Below the pieces are notes generated by a model. It did no database searches, had not been told where the DNA came from, and saw only the letters and a program-made list of their open reading frames with translations. Source: Mycolicibacterium neoaurum VKM Ac-1815D (GTDB lineage: Bacteria > Actinomycetota > Actinomycetes > Mycobacteriales > Mycobacteriaceae). From it: a stretch of DNA of 64,000 nucleotides. The stretch is taken from positions 1,054,001 through 1,118,000 of the forward strand of contig NC_023036.2 in NCBI RefSeq assembly GCF_000317305.3, read 5' to 3'. Both the position numbers and the translations under genes were made by a program. Shown here one piece after another: positions 19,000 through 26,427 of this stretch (within the stretch, counting starts at the first letter, position 1; each line of letters begins with the position of its first letter).

Positions 19000-20583
19000 T
19001 CAGGAGAGTCGGGCCTGGGTGGCGGTGGCGAGATCCGGGATCTGGTGTAGGGCGTACTTCTGCACCTTTCCCGATGCGGTGGTCGGAATCTGCTGTACGA
19101 CATGCCATTCGACAGGGAACTTGGCCTTGGCCAGGTGCGCGGAGTCGAGGTGGCGCAGATAGCTGGACGGGCCCGGCCACTGGACGCCGTCGGCGAGCAC
19201 GATCCACGCCCCGACCGCCTCACCGAGGCGCGAATCGGGTACGGCGGTGACCGCGGCGGCCACTATGTCGGGGTGGGTGAGCAGCGCCTGCTCGATATCC
19301 TGGGTGGAGAACTTCTCCCCGCCGCGATTGACGATGTCCTTGCTGCGCCCGGTCATTCGCAGCCAGCCGTCGTCGAGAACGCCGACGTCGCCGGGATAGA
19401 ACCAGCCGTCCGCGTCGAACTGGGCGGCGTTGAGGCCGGGGTCGGTGTACCCGGAGAACAACTGGGGCCCTCGGATCCGGAGCTCGCCGGCGCAGCCGTC
19501 GGCGAGTGGGCGGCGGTCGTCGTCGACGGCCTGGATCTGCATGCCGGGCAGAACCCGCCCGTCCCATTCGCGGCGTCGCTGCGCAGGATCGGAACGGTCA
19601 CTGCCGGTGCATATTCCGGCGGTCTCGGTCATCCCGTAGTGGCGGGTGGCGAAGATGCCGACGCGCTCGGCGTCATCGATGAGGCCGGGCGGGATGGCGC
19701 TGCCCGCGCACATGTAATGCCCCAGTCGGTGTCCCGGTGCGGCGCCGCCGGCATACTGCGACACCAGATCCTGCAGGAAGACGGTGGCGCCCATCATCGT
19801 GGTGACGCGTTCGGCGTCGATGAGCTCGACGGCCTCCTCGGGTCGCCAACTGGGCAGGATGACCGCCCGCGCACCGAGGTAGGCGGGCAGGAGCAGACCC
19901 GCGACGAATCCGCTCAGGTGCGACAGGGGGGTACCGACGGCCAGCACGGTGGTCTCGTCGAGGGCGGCGCTGGAGACCATGTTGCGTATCTGAGCCAGCA
20001 GCGAACGGGAATCGAGGACGGCACCCTTGGGTGCCGATGTCGTGCCCGAGGTGTAGAGGATGAGGGCAGCGTCGTCCGGGTCTGCGGGTTCGGGCAGGTC
20101 CGGCCCGGCGGTACCGTTCGGATCGGCGTCGGGTAGCTGGTGCCACCCGCTACTCGGCTGGCCCACCGAGTAGCGAACGGCAGGCTGGTGGCCCAGATCG
20201 TGCAATATGCCGTCGATCTCGTGTTGTGGTCTGCGTGAGCCGAGGCCGGACGCGGCGGCGATCACTGCGGGCCGGGTGTCGGCGATGATTTGTCGGGTCT
20301 CGTGGGTGCGGTAGATCGGGATGACGGGAACGTCGATGGCGCCGATCCGGAACGCCGCGACCTGAAGGACGAGCGCCTCCAGGCAGTTGGGCAGCTGCAC
20401 CAGGATCCGGTCGCCACGGGTCACACCGTGGCGGTGCATGTCGGCGGCCACCGCCGTGACCCAGGAATCGAATTCGACGTAGCTGACCCGGCGTTCGTCG
20501 AAGCGGAACAGCTCTCGATCGGGGAACCGGGCAGCCCGGGTCGGGATCAGGTCGCCCACCCGGCGGTCGGTCCACTCGGTCAT
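19000..20583 (-). CDS. Acyl-CoA synthetase / AMP-dependent ligase (FadD type)
   Basis: 527-residue ANL-superfamily ligase that should activate a carboxylic acid with ATP and CoA. ATP-binding signature YTSGTTSAPKGAV is near residue 195, followed by HYGMTETAG near 318, the hinge region GWFYPGDVGVLDDGWLRMTGRSKDIV near 400 and the catalytic C-terminal Lys in TTASGKVQKYAL near 510. The ATG at 20583 is fixed by a TATGGT hexamer exactly 6 bases upstream, so the mRNA is probably leaderless. It is the first gene of a minus-strand operon (ligase, dehydrogenase, crotonase), divergent from a second crotonase. Confidence 0.92.
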   Translation of the reverse strand: MTEWTDRRVGDLIPTRAARFPDRELFRFDERRVSYVEFDSWVTAVAADMHRHGVTRGDRILVQLPNCLEALVLQVAAFRIGAIDVPVIPIYRTHETRQIIADTRPAVIAAASGLGSRRPQHEIDGILHDLGHQPAVRYSVGQPSSGWHQLPDADPNGTAGPDLPEPADPDDAALILYTSGTTSAPKGAVLDSRSLLAQIRNMVSSAALDETTVLAVGTPLSHLSGFVAGLLLPAYLGARAVILPSWRPEEAVELIDAERVTTMMGATVFLQDLVSQYAGGAAPGHRLGHYMCAGSAIPPGLIDDAERVGIFATRHYGMTETAGICTGSDRSDPAQRRREWDGRVLPGMQIQAVDDDRRPLADGCAGELRIRGPQLFSGYTDPGLNAAQFDADGWFYPGDVGVLDDGWLRMTGRSKDIVNRGGEKFSTQDIEQALLTHPDIVAAAVTAVPDSRLGEAVGAWIVLADGVQWPGPSSYLRHLDSAHLAKAKFPVEWHVVQQIPTTASGKVQKYALHQIPDLATATQARLS

Positions 20584-20589
20584 GAATTG

Positions 20590-20641
20590 ACCATACATGC
20601 TGTTCGACTTTTCACTAAAAAACTCGAACACTATGTACGAT
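20590..20641. promoter_or_regulatory. Divergent leaderless promoters with paired palindromic operators
   Basis: The 64-base AT-rich gap between the ligase and the second crotonase holds TATGGT (minus, 20590-20595) and TACGAT (plus, 20636-20641), each 6 bases from its start codon. Two 16-base arms, 20592-20607 and 20624-20639, are inverted repeats with 13 of 16 positions matching; the inner part is TGTTCGA/TCGAACA. The right arm by itself is a palindrome, TCGAACA-CTA-TGTACGA. Each arm covers one -10 element, so a repressor bound here would block both directions. A TetR regulator of this cluster is the natural candidate. Confidence 0.7.
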
Positions 20642-20647
20642 ATTTCC

Positions 20648-21448
20648 ATGACTGCTTACCGATACCTGTTGACCAGCATCGAAGATGGGGTCGGCATCAT
20701 CCAGCTGAATCACCCCGAGAAACGCAATGCCCTGGGCTGGGAACTGCACGAGGAACTGATCGGTGTGCTGGCCGCATGGGCCTATGACGACCGGGTGGCC
20801 GCGGTGCTGTTGATCGGCAACGAGGACTACTTCTGCGCGGGCTGGGCGCTGGACGTGCTGCAGGGCACCCAGGGCGAGGAGCGGAACCGCTTCACCGATC
20901 TGGCCCTGCGTTTCATGACCGACCTCTACGACTTCCGCAAACCGACGGTGGCGGCCGTGGCCGGCGTCGCACCCGGCTACGGCATGGATGTGGCCAACAT
21001 GTGCGACATCACCATCGCCTCCGCGAATGCCGCCTTCGGTTCCACCCAGGTGAAATACGCGATGAACGGCTTCTACCACGGCATGCTGCGCAAGGTGAAC
21101 ACCCAGCGGGCCCGGCGGATGTTCTTCACCGGCGACCCCATCGACGCGCAGGAGGCGCTGCGGGTGGGCCTTGTCGACGAGGTGGTGCCCGTCGGGGCCC
21201 TTCGGGACGCCGCGCTCACCCTGGCCAAGCAGATCGCCGAGTCCGGCGCCGAGCTGACCACCGTGCTCAAAGAGGTCGCGCTGCGGGCGCAGAACATGGA
21301 TCACATCGGTGCCACGGCCTACGAGCTGCGCGTCACCCAGGACCTGCTGCAACGCGGTCTGTTCGAACGCCGTATCGACGAGGGGCTCAAACGGCTGAAG
21401 GCCGGTCGCAGCCGTGCCACCGAGCGGTTCGAGCGGAGCACCCGATGA
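20648..21448 (+). CDS. Second crotonase-fold protein with atypical active site
   Basis: 266-residue enoyl-CoA hydratase/isomerase superfamily member. YFCAGWALD near residue 60 and AGVAPGYGMDVANMCD near residue 108 mark the CoA and oxyanion regions. As in the other crotonase of this cluster, the two catalytic Glu positions are Asp114 and Gln134. After Gln134 the loop (VKYAMNGFYHGMLRKVN) lacks the GAGGTQRL pattern of classical hydratases. ATG at 20648 is fixed by TACGAT 6 bases upstream; an upstream ATG at 20597 lies inside the operator. Its stop codon overlaps the next gene as ATGA. Confidence 0.85.
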   Translation: MTAYRYLLTSIEDGVGIIQLNHPEKRNALGWELHEELIGVLAAWAYDDRVAAVLLIGNEDYFCAGWALDVLQGTQGEERNRFTDLALRFMTDLYDFRKPTVAAVAGVAPGYGMDVANMCDITIASANAAFGSTQVKYAMNGFYHGMLRKVNTQRARRMFFTGDPIDAQEALRVGLVDEVVPVGALRDAALTLAKQIAESGAELTTVLKEVALRAQNMDHIGATAYELRVTQDLLQRGLFERRIDEGLKRLKAGRSRATERFERSTR

Positions 21449-21936
21449 GCGCGTCGGCGCAGACCCCGGAATTCCTGCGCGACTTCGGGACTCGCTGGGA
21501 TCATGCCTGGAATTCCCATGACACAGCGCGGGTGATGGCGCTGCTGCACCCCGAGATCGTCTGGGATGACACGGTGTTCTGGCACGAGGTCCTGCACGGT
21601 ACCGAGGCCGTCACCACCTATGTCGACACCATCTGGAAGATCATGCCGGATGTGCAGTTCCGGGAGGTACAGTTCTTCACCGCTCCCGACGACGGCCGCG
21701 CACTGTTCCTGTTCGAGCAGAGTGGTTCGGCGCCCGCACGATTCGGCGACGGACAGTTCCGTACCCATGGCTGCGACATCTTCCTGGAATTCCGTGACGG
21801 ACTGCTCTCGAGCTACCTCGCCCAGTACGAGATCACCGAGATGATGCGGCAGTACGGCGCCCTACCGCCGCGCGGTAGGGCGATCGGCGGCAGCTACCTG
21901 CTCTCGCTGCTGGCCGCCGATCCCGGCGCGCGCTGA
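21445..21936 (+). CDS. SnoaL/NTF2-like protein
   Basis: 163-residue alpha+beta-barrel protein (WDHAWNSHDTARVMALLHPEIVWDD, HGTEAVTTYVDTIWKIMPDVQFR). The family includes cyclases, isomerases and hydratases on polyketide and steroid-like substrates, and also non-enzymatic proteins; no catalytic residue can be assigned here. The ATG overlaps the stop codon of the crotonase (ATGA), so the two are translated together. Its last 43 bases overlap the convergent SDR gene. In the context of ligase, dehydrogenase and P450, a role on a cyclic or branched acid is possible but unproven. Confidence 0.75.
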   Translation: MSASAQTPEFLRDFGTRWDHAWNSHDTARVMALLHPEIVWDDTVFWHEVLHGTEAVTTYVDTIWKIMPDVQFREVQFFTAPDDGRALFLFEQSGSAPARFGDGQFRTHGCDIFLEFRDGLLSSYLAQYEITEMMRQYGALPPRGRAIGGSYLLSLLAADPGAR

Positions 21937-22814
21937 CCCGACAGCGCGTCCCGGGTGCGCGCCCCCACCTCGTCGGGATGCAGGGGTGCCGGATGCGCGG
22001 CGAGGTCCCGCAGCGCCGAATCCAGCTCTGCCGGACTCCACGGGCTGCGGTGGCAACGCCGGTCGATACGGTCGGGGTGGCTCCACACCGAGAGTTCGGA
22101 GCCGTCGAAGCCCAGGATCTGGCCGGTGATGGTGGATGCCGACGGACCGGCGAGCGCGACGACGATGCGCGCCACATCCGCCGGTGCGCCGAAGACGTCC
22201 TGTAATGGTCCGCCCGGCCCGCCGGCCAGATCCAGCACCGGCCGCGTCATGTCGGTCAGTGCCACCGGGTAGAGCGCGTTGACCCGAATATCGTAGCGGC
22301 GCAACTCCACCGACAATGCCCGGGTGAGCGCGTTCACCCCGCCCTTGGCCGCGGCGTAATTGCTCTGCCCGACAAGTCCGAACAGCGCGCTGCCCGAGGT
22401 GATGTTGAGGATCGCGCCGCCGGTGCCGCGCATCTGCTGTGCCGCGGCTCGGCACATCAGCCAGGTGCCGCGCAGGTGGACGGCGATCACCTCGTCGAAC
22501 TCGGCCACCGTCATCTTCAGCAGGCTGCGATCACGGGTGATCCCGGCGTTGTTCACCACCAGGTTCACCGGCCCGAAACGGCTGTGGCATCGCTCGACGA
22601 GATCGGCGGCCGTGTGCTCGTCGGCAACCGAACCCACGACATGTTCGAGACCGCCGGTGACCTCGGGGGCCAACGCGTCGATCGCCGTGCGGCAGGCGTC
22701 CTCGGAGCGGCCGTTGATCACCACGTTGGCGCCGGCCGCGCCGAGTGCGGCGGCGATGGCCAGCCCCAGCCCGCGGGTCGACCCGGTCACGATCGCGTTC
22801 ATCCCGTCGATCAC
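21894..22814 (-). CDS. Short-chain dehydrogenase/reductase (FabG-like)
   Basis: 306-residue NAD(P)-dependent enzyme. TGSTRGLG (cofactor), NNAGITRDRSLLKM, the Ser in NITSGSAL and catalytic YAAAKGG are present, which fits a 3-hydroxyacyl or alcohol dehydrogenase of the FabG group. The last 60 residues (from WSHPDRIDRRCHRS) extend beyond the usual 250-residue fold and overlap the 3' end of the convergent SnoaL-like gene by 43 bases. The GTG at 22814 overlaps the stop of the TetR gene (GTGA), so regulator and enzyme are co-translated; ATG at 22802 is an alternative. Confidence 0.85.
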   Translation of the reverse strand: MIDGMNAIVTGSTRGLGLAIAAALGAAGANVVINGRSEDACRTAIDALAPEVTGGLEHVVGSVADEHTAADLVERCHSRFGPVNLVVNNAGITRDRSLLKMTVAEFDEVIAVHLRGTWLMCRAAAQQMRGTGGAILNITSGSALFGLVGQSNYAAAKGGVNALTRALSVELRRYDIRVNALYPVALTDMTRPVLDLAGGPGGPLQDVFGAPADVARIVVALAGPSASTITGQILGFDGSELSVWSHPDRIDRRCHRSPWSPAELDSALRDLAAHPAPLHPDEVGARTRDALSGQRAPGSAASSESR

Positions 22815-23449
22815 GGCGCGTCCGGAGCGTAGAGGGCGTGCCAGATGATGGCGGCCAGGGCCGCCACATGGCGACGGGTCTGGGCGGGCCCGGCGGGCCT
22901 GATCTGTTGGTAGAGACCGCGTTCGACCATCCAGACCAACCAGGCGGCGGTGCTCTCCGGGTCGATGTCGGCGCGGGCACCGCCCGCGTCCTGGGCACGG
23001 CGGATGTGTTTGGCCAGCTCGACATGCCCGACGGTGAGCAGCCCGTGGAATTCCTCGCGGACGCCGGGATCGTAGACGGATGCTTCGGCCAGCGCGGCAA
23101 GGAGTTTGGCGCGCCGCCGGTATGTCTTCACCAGGTCGGTGAAAATCTCCACCAGAGCTGCCTCGGTCACCGCGCCGTCGAGGTCCATCCACCGGCGGGC
23201 GGACTGCACCACCTCACCGACGACACCCTGGCCGACGACGCGCAGCAGATGACCCAGATCGTCGAAGTAGCTGTAGAAGGTTGACCGCGATATCTGGGCC
23301 CTGGCGATGACCTGCTCGACTGATATCTCGGAGAAGCGGTCCGACTCGGAGAGCAGATCCTCGGCGGCGGTGACGATGCGGCGCACCGACGCGGCGCGCT
23401 GCAGTTCTCGCTTGGACGGGCCGCCGGTGCTGGCTTCGGCTGCTGGCAT
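22811..23449 (-). CDS. TetR-family transcriptional regulator
   Basis: 212 residues. The N-terminal helix-turn-helix spans about residues 20-65 (RRIVTAAEDLLSES, then ISVEQVIARAQISRSTFYSYFDDLGHLL). The remaining ligand-binding part is not specific enough to name an effector, but acyl-CoA esters are common for such regulators next to fad genes. ATG at 23449 lies 6 bases after TACAGT, so it is probably leaderless with its own promoter. It is coupled to the SDR gene and is the best candidate to bind the palindromes at 20592-20639. Confidence 0.88.
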   Translation of the reverse strand: MPAAEASTGGPSKRELQRAASVRRIVTAAEDLLSESDRFSEISVEQVIARAQISRSTFYSYFDDLGHLLRVVGQGVVGEVVQSARRWMDLDGAVTEAALVEIFTDLVKTYRRRAKLLAALAEASVYDPGVREEFHGLLTVGHVELAKHIRRAQDAGGARADIDPESTAAWLVWMVERGLYQQIRPAGPAQTRRHVAALAAIIWHALYAPDAP

Positions 23450-23455
23450 CAGATC

Positions 23456-23461
23456 ACTGTA
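23456..23461 (-). promoter_or_regulatory. -10 element for the leaderless TetR-SDR transcript
   Basis: TACAGT on the minus strand ends 6 bases before the ATG at 23449. It sits in the 30-base gap after the second TetR gene. Confidence 0.55.
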
Positions 23462-23479
23462 TCCAGGATCGTCGGGTGG

Positions 23480-24028
23480 TCAGGACGGGTCCCGGCGCAG
23501 ATCACCGTGTAGCCGGACCAACGCAATGAACTGTCCCAGAGACCAATCCATGGTCTGCACGTCGAGGTGTTGGTGGCCGACCACGATCGACAATCCCATC
23601 GCGGCCAGCCGCGATGCCGTATCCGGATCGGCGACCAAGGCATTCACGGTGTCGAAGATCATCTGCCTGCGCATCGAATCGACCTCGTCGCGCACCCGGG
23701 CGGCACGCGGTTCGGTGTTGCTCCAGGCCCGCAGCGCCACCTCGGCCTGATGGGGCACCGACAGCGCCAGGCCCCGTAGCTGGTCCAGGCGCGCCGCCGG
23801 ATCCTCGGTGGCGGTGACCTTGCCGAGCAGCCGTTCGGTCAGCTCGATCTCCCAGTAGGTCAGGAACTGGTCGACGAAGTCGTTCCAGTCGCGAAACCAG
23901 TTGTAGAACGAGCCGGTGGTCATGCCCAGTGACCGGCACAGCGTCGTGACCCGTAACGCCCCGAAGCCGTCGGCGGCCATCAGATCCAGCGCACCGCGGA
24001 AGTAGTCGTCCCGATTGACGCTGGCCAT
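23480..24028 (-). CDS. Second TetR-family transcriptional regulator
   Basis: 182 residues with the helix-turn-helix near the N-terminus (ALDLMAADGFGALRVTTLCRSLGMTTGSFYNWFRDWNDF). The recognition helix (MTTGSFYNWF) differs from that of the neighbouring regulator, so the two should bind different sites. It lies 110 bases downstream of the P450 gene on the same strand, and may be co-transcribed with it. GGGAA lies about 9 bases before the ATG. It is the more likely regulator of the palindrome in front of the P450 gene, on position alone. Confidence 0.87.
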   Translation of the reverse strand: MASVNRDDYFRGALDLMAADGFGALRVTTLCRSLGMTTGSFYNWFRDWNDFVDQFLTYWEIELTERLLGKVTATEDPAARLDQLRGLALSVPHQAEVALRAWSNTEPRAARVRDEVDSMRRQMIFDTVNALVADPDTASRLAAMGLSIVVGHQHLDVQTMDWSLGQFIALVRLHGDLRRDPS

Positions 24029-24138
24029 CGATCTGTTTCCCGTCTGCCGCAGCTGCGATCGGCGCCCATGGCCTCAGCCGGTGATCATGGTAGCGGCGTC
24101 GGGTGCCTCGCCACGCCGGTCGGTGCTCCGTCGGCGGC

Positions 24139-25422
24139 TCACCGTGCCGATTCCGGGCTGAAGCGCACCTGCTGGCGCTTGATGCCGTTGATGAAATTGC
24201 TTGTCAAATAATCGGGTTCGCCGACGGCCTCGATATCGGGCAGGCGGCGGAACAACTCGCCGAAGATGGCCTTGAGTTGCAGTTTGGCCACATGACTGCC
24301 CAGGCAGTAGTGCGGTCCGCGACCGCCGAAACCGATGTGCGGATTGGGTTTGCGGCTCAGATCGAAGCGCTCGGGATCGGCGAAGGCCCGCTCGTCCCGG
24401 TTGCCGGAGTTGTAGAACAGCACCACCTTGTCCCCGGCCTCGATGGTGACACCGTTGAGGTCGAAGGACCGCAGCGCGGTGCGCCGGAATGTCATGACCG
24501 GACTGGCCCAGCGGATGAGTTCTTCGACCGCGAGGTCGACGCGCCCGTCGAAGTCGGCCAGCAGATACGCGCGCTGATCCCGGAATTCGGTCAGGGCTCG
24601 GATGGTGTGCGTGGTGGTCTGCTTGGTCGTGTCGTTGCCGGCGACGCAGAGCAGGACGAAGAAGGACCGGATCTCCTCGTCGGTGAGTTGGACACCGTCC
24701 ACCTCGGCCTGGACCAGCGCGGAGACGAGGTCGTCGCGCGGGTGTGACCGGCGGGCGTCGATGAGCTCCTGGCAACGGGCGTGCAGCGTGGTGATCCCGG
24801 TGAACATGGTGGTGAGCGGGTCGGTGGCAGAGGTGCTTTCGTCATCCCATGCGGTCAGCGGGGTGGCCGCGTCGGTGACTTCCTGGCGCTGCTCCTCGGG
24901 GATGCCGATCATCTCCGAGACGGTCCACATGGGTAGGCGTGCCGACACCGTCTCGACGAACTCCACCTCGCCCCGCCCGGCGATGTCATCGACGATCTGG
25001 CGGGCCTGACGGAAGATCTGGTCGGCGATCAGGTTGATCCGCCGCGGGGTGAACACCGAGCTGACGATGCGCCGCACCTTCCCGTGCCGCGGCTCGTCCA
25101 TGGACAGGATCGACGATGCCGCCTCGAGGACCTCGGTGGGCATGTCTTCGAAGGTGACCCCGCCGGTGGCCGAGGAGAACACCTGCGCGGTGCGACTGAC
25201 GGTGACGATGTCCTCGTGGCGGGTGATCGCCCAGTAGCCCGGCGGGGAGGCCTGGCCCAGCAGATCCATCATCGGGCTGCGGATGGGGCGCTGCCAGCTC
25301 ACCGGTCGGTCCCGGCGGAGCTGGGCGAACAGTGCGTCGCGTTCGGCGCTGGGGCCGTCCCACACCCAGGGCTGGGACAGATCGATGGCGTCGTGCTCGC
25401 GCTCGGTGGATGTCAGGGTCAT
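24139..25422 (-). CDS. Cytochrome P450
   Basis: 427-residue heme monooxygenase. The heme loop FGGRGPHYCLG places the axial Cys at residue 373; the I-helix oxygen-activation motif is VAGNDTT near residue 255; the K-helix ExxR is EELIRW near 300. The I-helix, FRRTALR and FYNSGNRDE segments resemble the mycobacterial CYP124/125/142 group, which hydroxylates sterol side chains and branched lipids, but the substrate cannot be read from sequence. The ATG at 25422 has GAGGAG 7 bases upstream; an upstream GTG at 25473 is too close to the -10 element. No ferredoxin gene is nearby. Confidence 0.93.
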   Translation of the reverse strand: MTLTSTEREHDAIDLSQPWVWDGPSAERDALFAQLRRDRPVSWQRPIRSPMMDLLGQASPPGYWAITRHEDIVTVSRTAQVFSSATGGVTFEDMPTEVLEAASSILSMDEPRHGKVRRIVSSVFTPRRINLIADQIFRQARQIVDDIAGRGEVEFVETVSARLPMWTVSEMIGIPEEQRQEVTDAATPLTAWDDESTSATDPLTTMFTGITTLHARCQELIDARRSHPRDDLVSALVQAEVDGVQLTDEEIRSFFVLLCVAGNDTTKQTTTHTIRALTEFRDQRAYLLADFDGRVDLAVEELIRWASPVMTFRRTALRSFDLNGVTIEAGDKVVLFYNSGNRDERAFADPERFDLSRKPNPHIGFGGRGPHYCLGSHVAKLQLKAIFGELFRRLPDIEAVGEPDYLTSNFINGIKRQQVRFSPESAR

Positions 25423-25474
25423 TGCCGGCTCCTCGGTCGCTGGTCGGAACGTCCTGTGCATGACGTGGCTCACA

Positions 25475-25498
25475 TTAACATAAATTAAATTATGTTAA
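25475..25498. promoter_or_regulatory. Near-perfect 24-base palindrome in the P450 promoter
   Basis: Arms TTAACATAA (25475-25483) and TTATGTTAA (25490-25498) are perfect inverted repeats around a 6-base centre that itself contains TTAA; only one base pair of the 24-base palindrome is broken. On the minus strand the right-hand -10 candidate TATGTT (25477-25482) lies inside one arm, which would start the mRNA near 25470, about 48 bases before the P450 ATG. This is a typical repressor operator. It differs in sequence from the 20592-20639 palindromes. Confidence 0.75.
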
Positions 25499-25599
25499 AA
25501 AGGTGTTTGGTGCGAATCGTTCCCGAAATCTACGGGCTGTGCATAAACAATATTACGATCTGGTGGGGGAGCCCGGTGGCCGACGTGGACCGCGCGCCT

Positions 25600-25605
25600 T
25601 AGTCT
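25600..25605 (+). promoter_or_regulatory. -10 element for leaderless HAD-phosphatase transcript
   Basis: TAGTCT ends 6 bases before the ATG at 25612. The 189-base gap between this gene and the P450 gene otherwise holds only the P450 promoter and its palindrome. Confidence 0.55.
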
Positions 25606-25611
25606 CGCTGC

Positions 25612-26427
25612 ATGGCTACCGGCGGAGTGCTGTTCGACATCGATGGTGTGCTCGTCACCTCGTGGCAGCCGATTGCCGGCGCCCGGGAAACCCTGCACGC
25701 GTTGGCGGTCAATCAGATCGCCCGTGCATACCTGACCAACACCACCACCCGAACCCGGGTGCAGATCGCCGATCTACTGACCGAGGCCGGGATGGACGTC
25801 ACCCCCGACGAGGTGATCACCGCGGCGGTGTTGACCGCCGATTTCGTCAGGGACCGTTATCCCGGTGCACGCTGCTTCCTGGTGAACAGCGGAGACATCG
25901 CCGACGATATGCCCGGTATCGACCTGCAGGCCTCGGTGGACACCCACGGCGGACCGATGCCCGACACCCCCGATGTGGTGCTGCTCGGCGGCGCGGGTCC
26001 GGAATACGACCACGTCACCCTGTCGTGGGTCTACGACTGGATGGCGCAGGGGGTTCCCGTCGTGGCCATGCACCGCAGCATGTCGTGGACGACGACCGAG
26101 GGCCTGCGCATCGACACCGGCATGTACCTGGCAGGTATGGAGGAGGGCTCGGGCCGCAAGGCCACGGCCGTCGGAAAGCCCGCGCCGGAGGGCTTTTTGG
26201 CATCCGCCGCACGCCTGGGTGTCGAGCCCGACGAGATGTACATCGTCGGTGACGACCTCAACAACGATGTGCTTGCCGGCCAGGTCGTCGGGATGACCGG
26301 TGTGCTGGTGCGCACCGGAAAGTTCCGGCAGCAGACGCTGGACCGTTGGGCCGCAGACGAATTCGCGATGCAACCCAATCATGTGATCGACTCGGTCGCC
26401 GATCTTCCGGGGCTGCTCGGTCTTTAG
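25612..26427 (+). CDS. HAD-superfamily phosphatase, NagD-like subfamily IIA
   Basis: 271-residue cytoplasmic hydrolase. HAD motif I is FDIDGVL at residue 8, motif III is the Lys in GKPAPEGF near 182, and motif IV is VGDDLNND near 207. The type IIA cap lies between motifs II and III (TNTTTRTRVQIADLL onward). Substrates in this subfamily are sugar or nucleotide phosphates; none can be assigned. The last four bases overlap the end of the convergent helicase gene. The start is supported by the leaderless -10 element. Confidence 0.9.
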   Translation: MATGGVLFDIDGVLVTSWQPIAGARETLHALAVNQIARAYLTNTTTRTRVQIADLLTEAGMDVTPDEVITAAVLTADFVRDRYPGARCFLVNSGDIADDMPGIDLQASVDTHGGPMPDTPDVVLLGGAGPEYDHVTLSWVYDWMAQGVPVVAMHRSMSWTTTEGLRIDTGMYLAGMEEGSGRKATAVGKPAPEGFLASAARLGVEPDEMYIVGDDLNNDVLAGQVVGMTGVLVRTGKFRQQTLDRWAADEFAMQPNHVIDSVADLPGLLGL

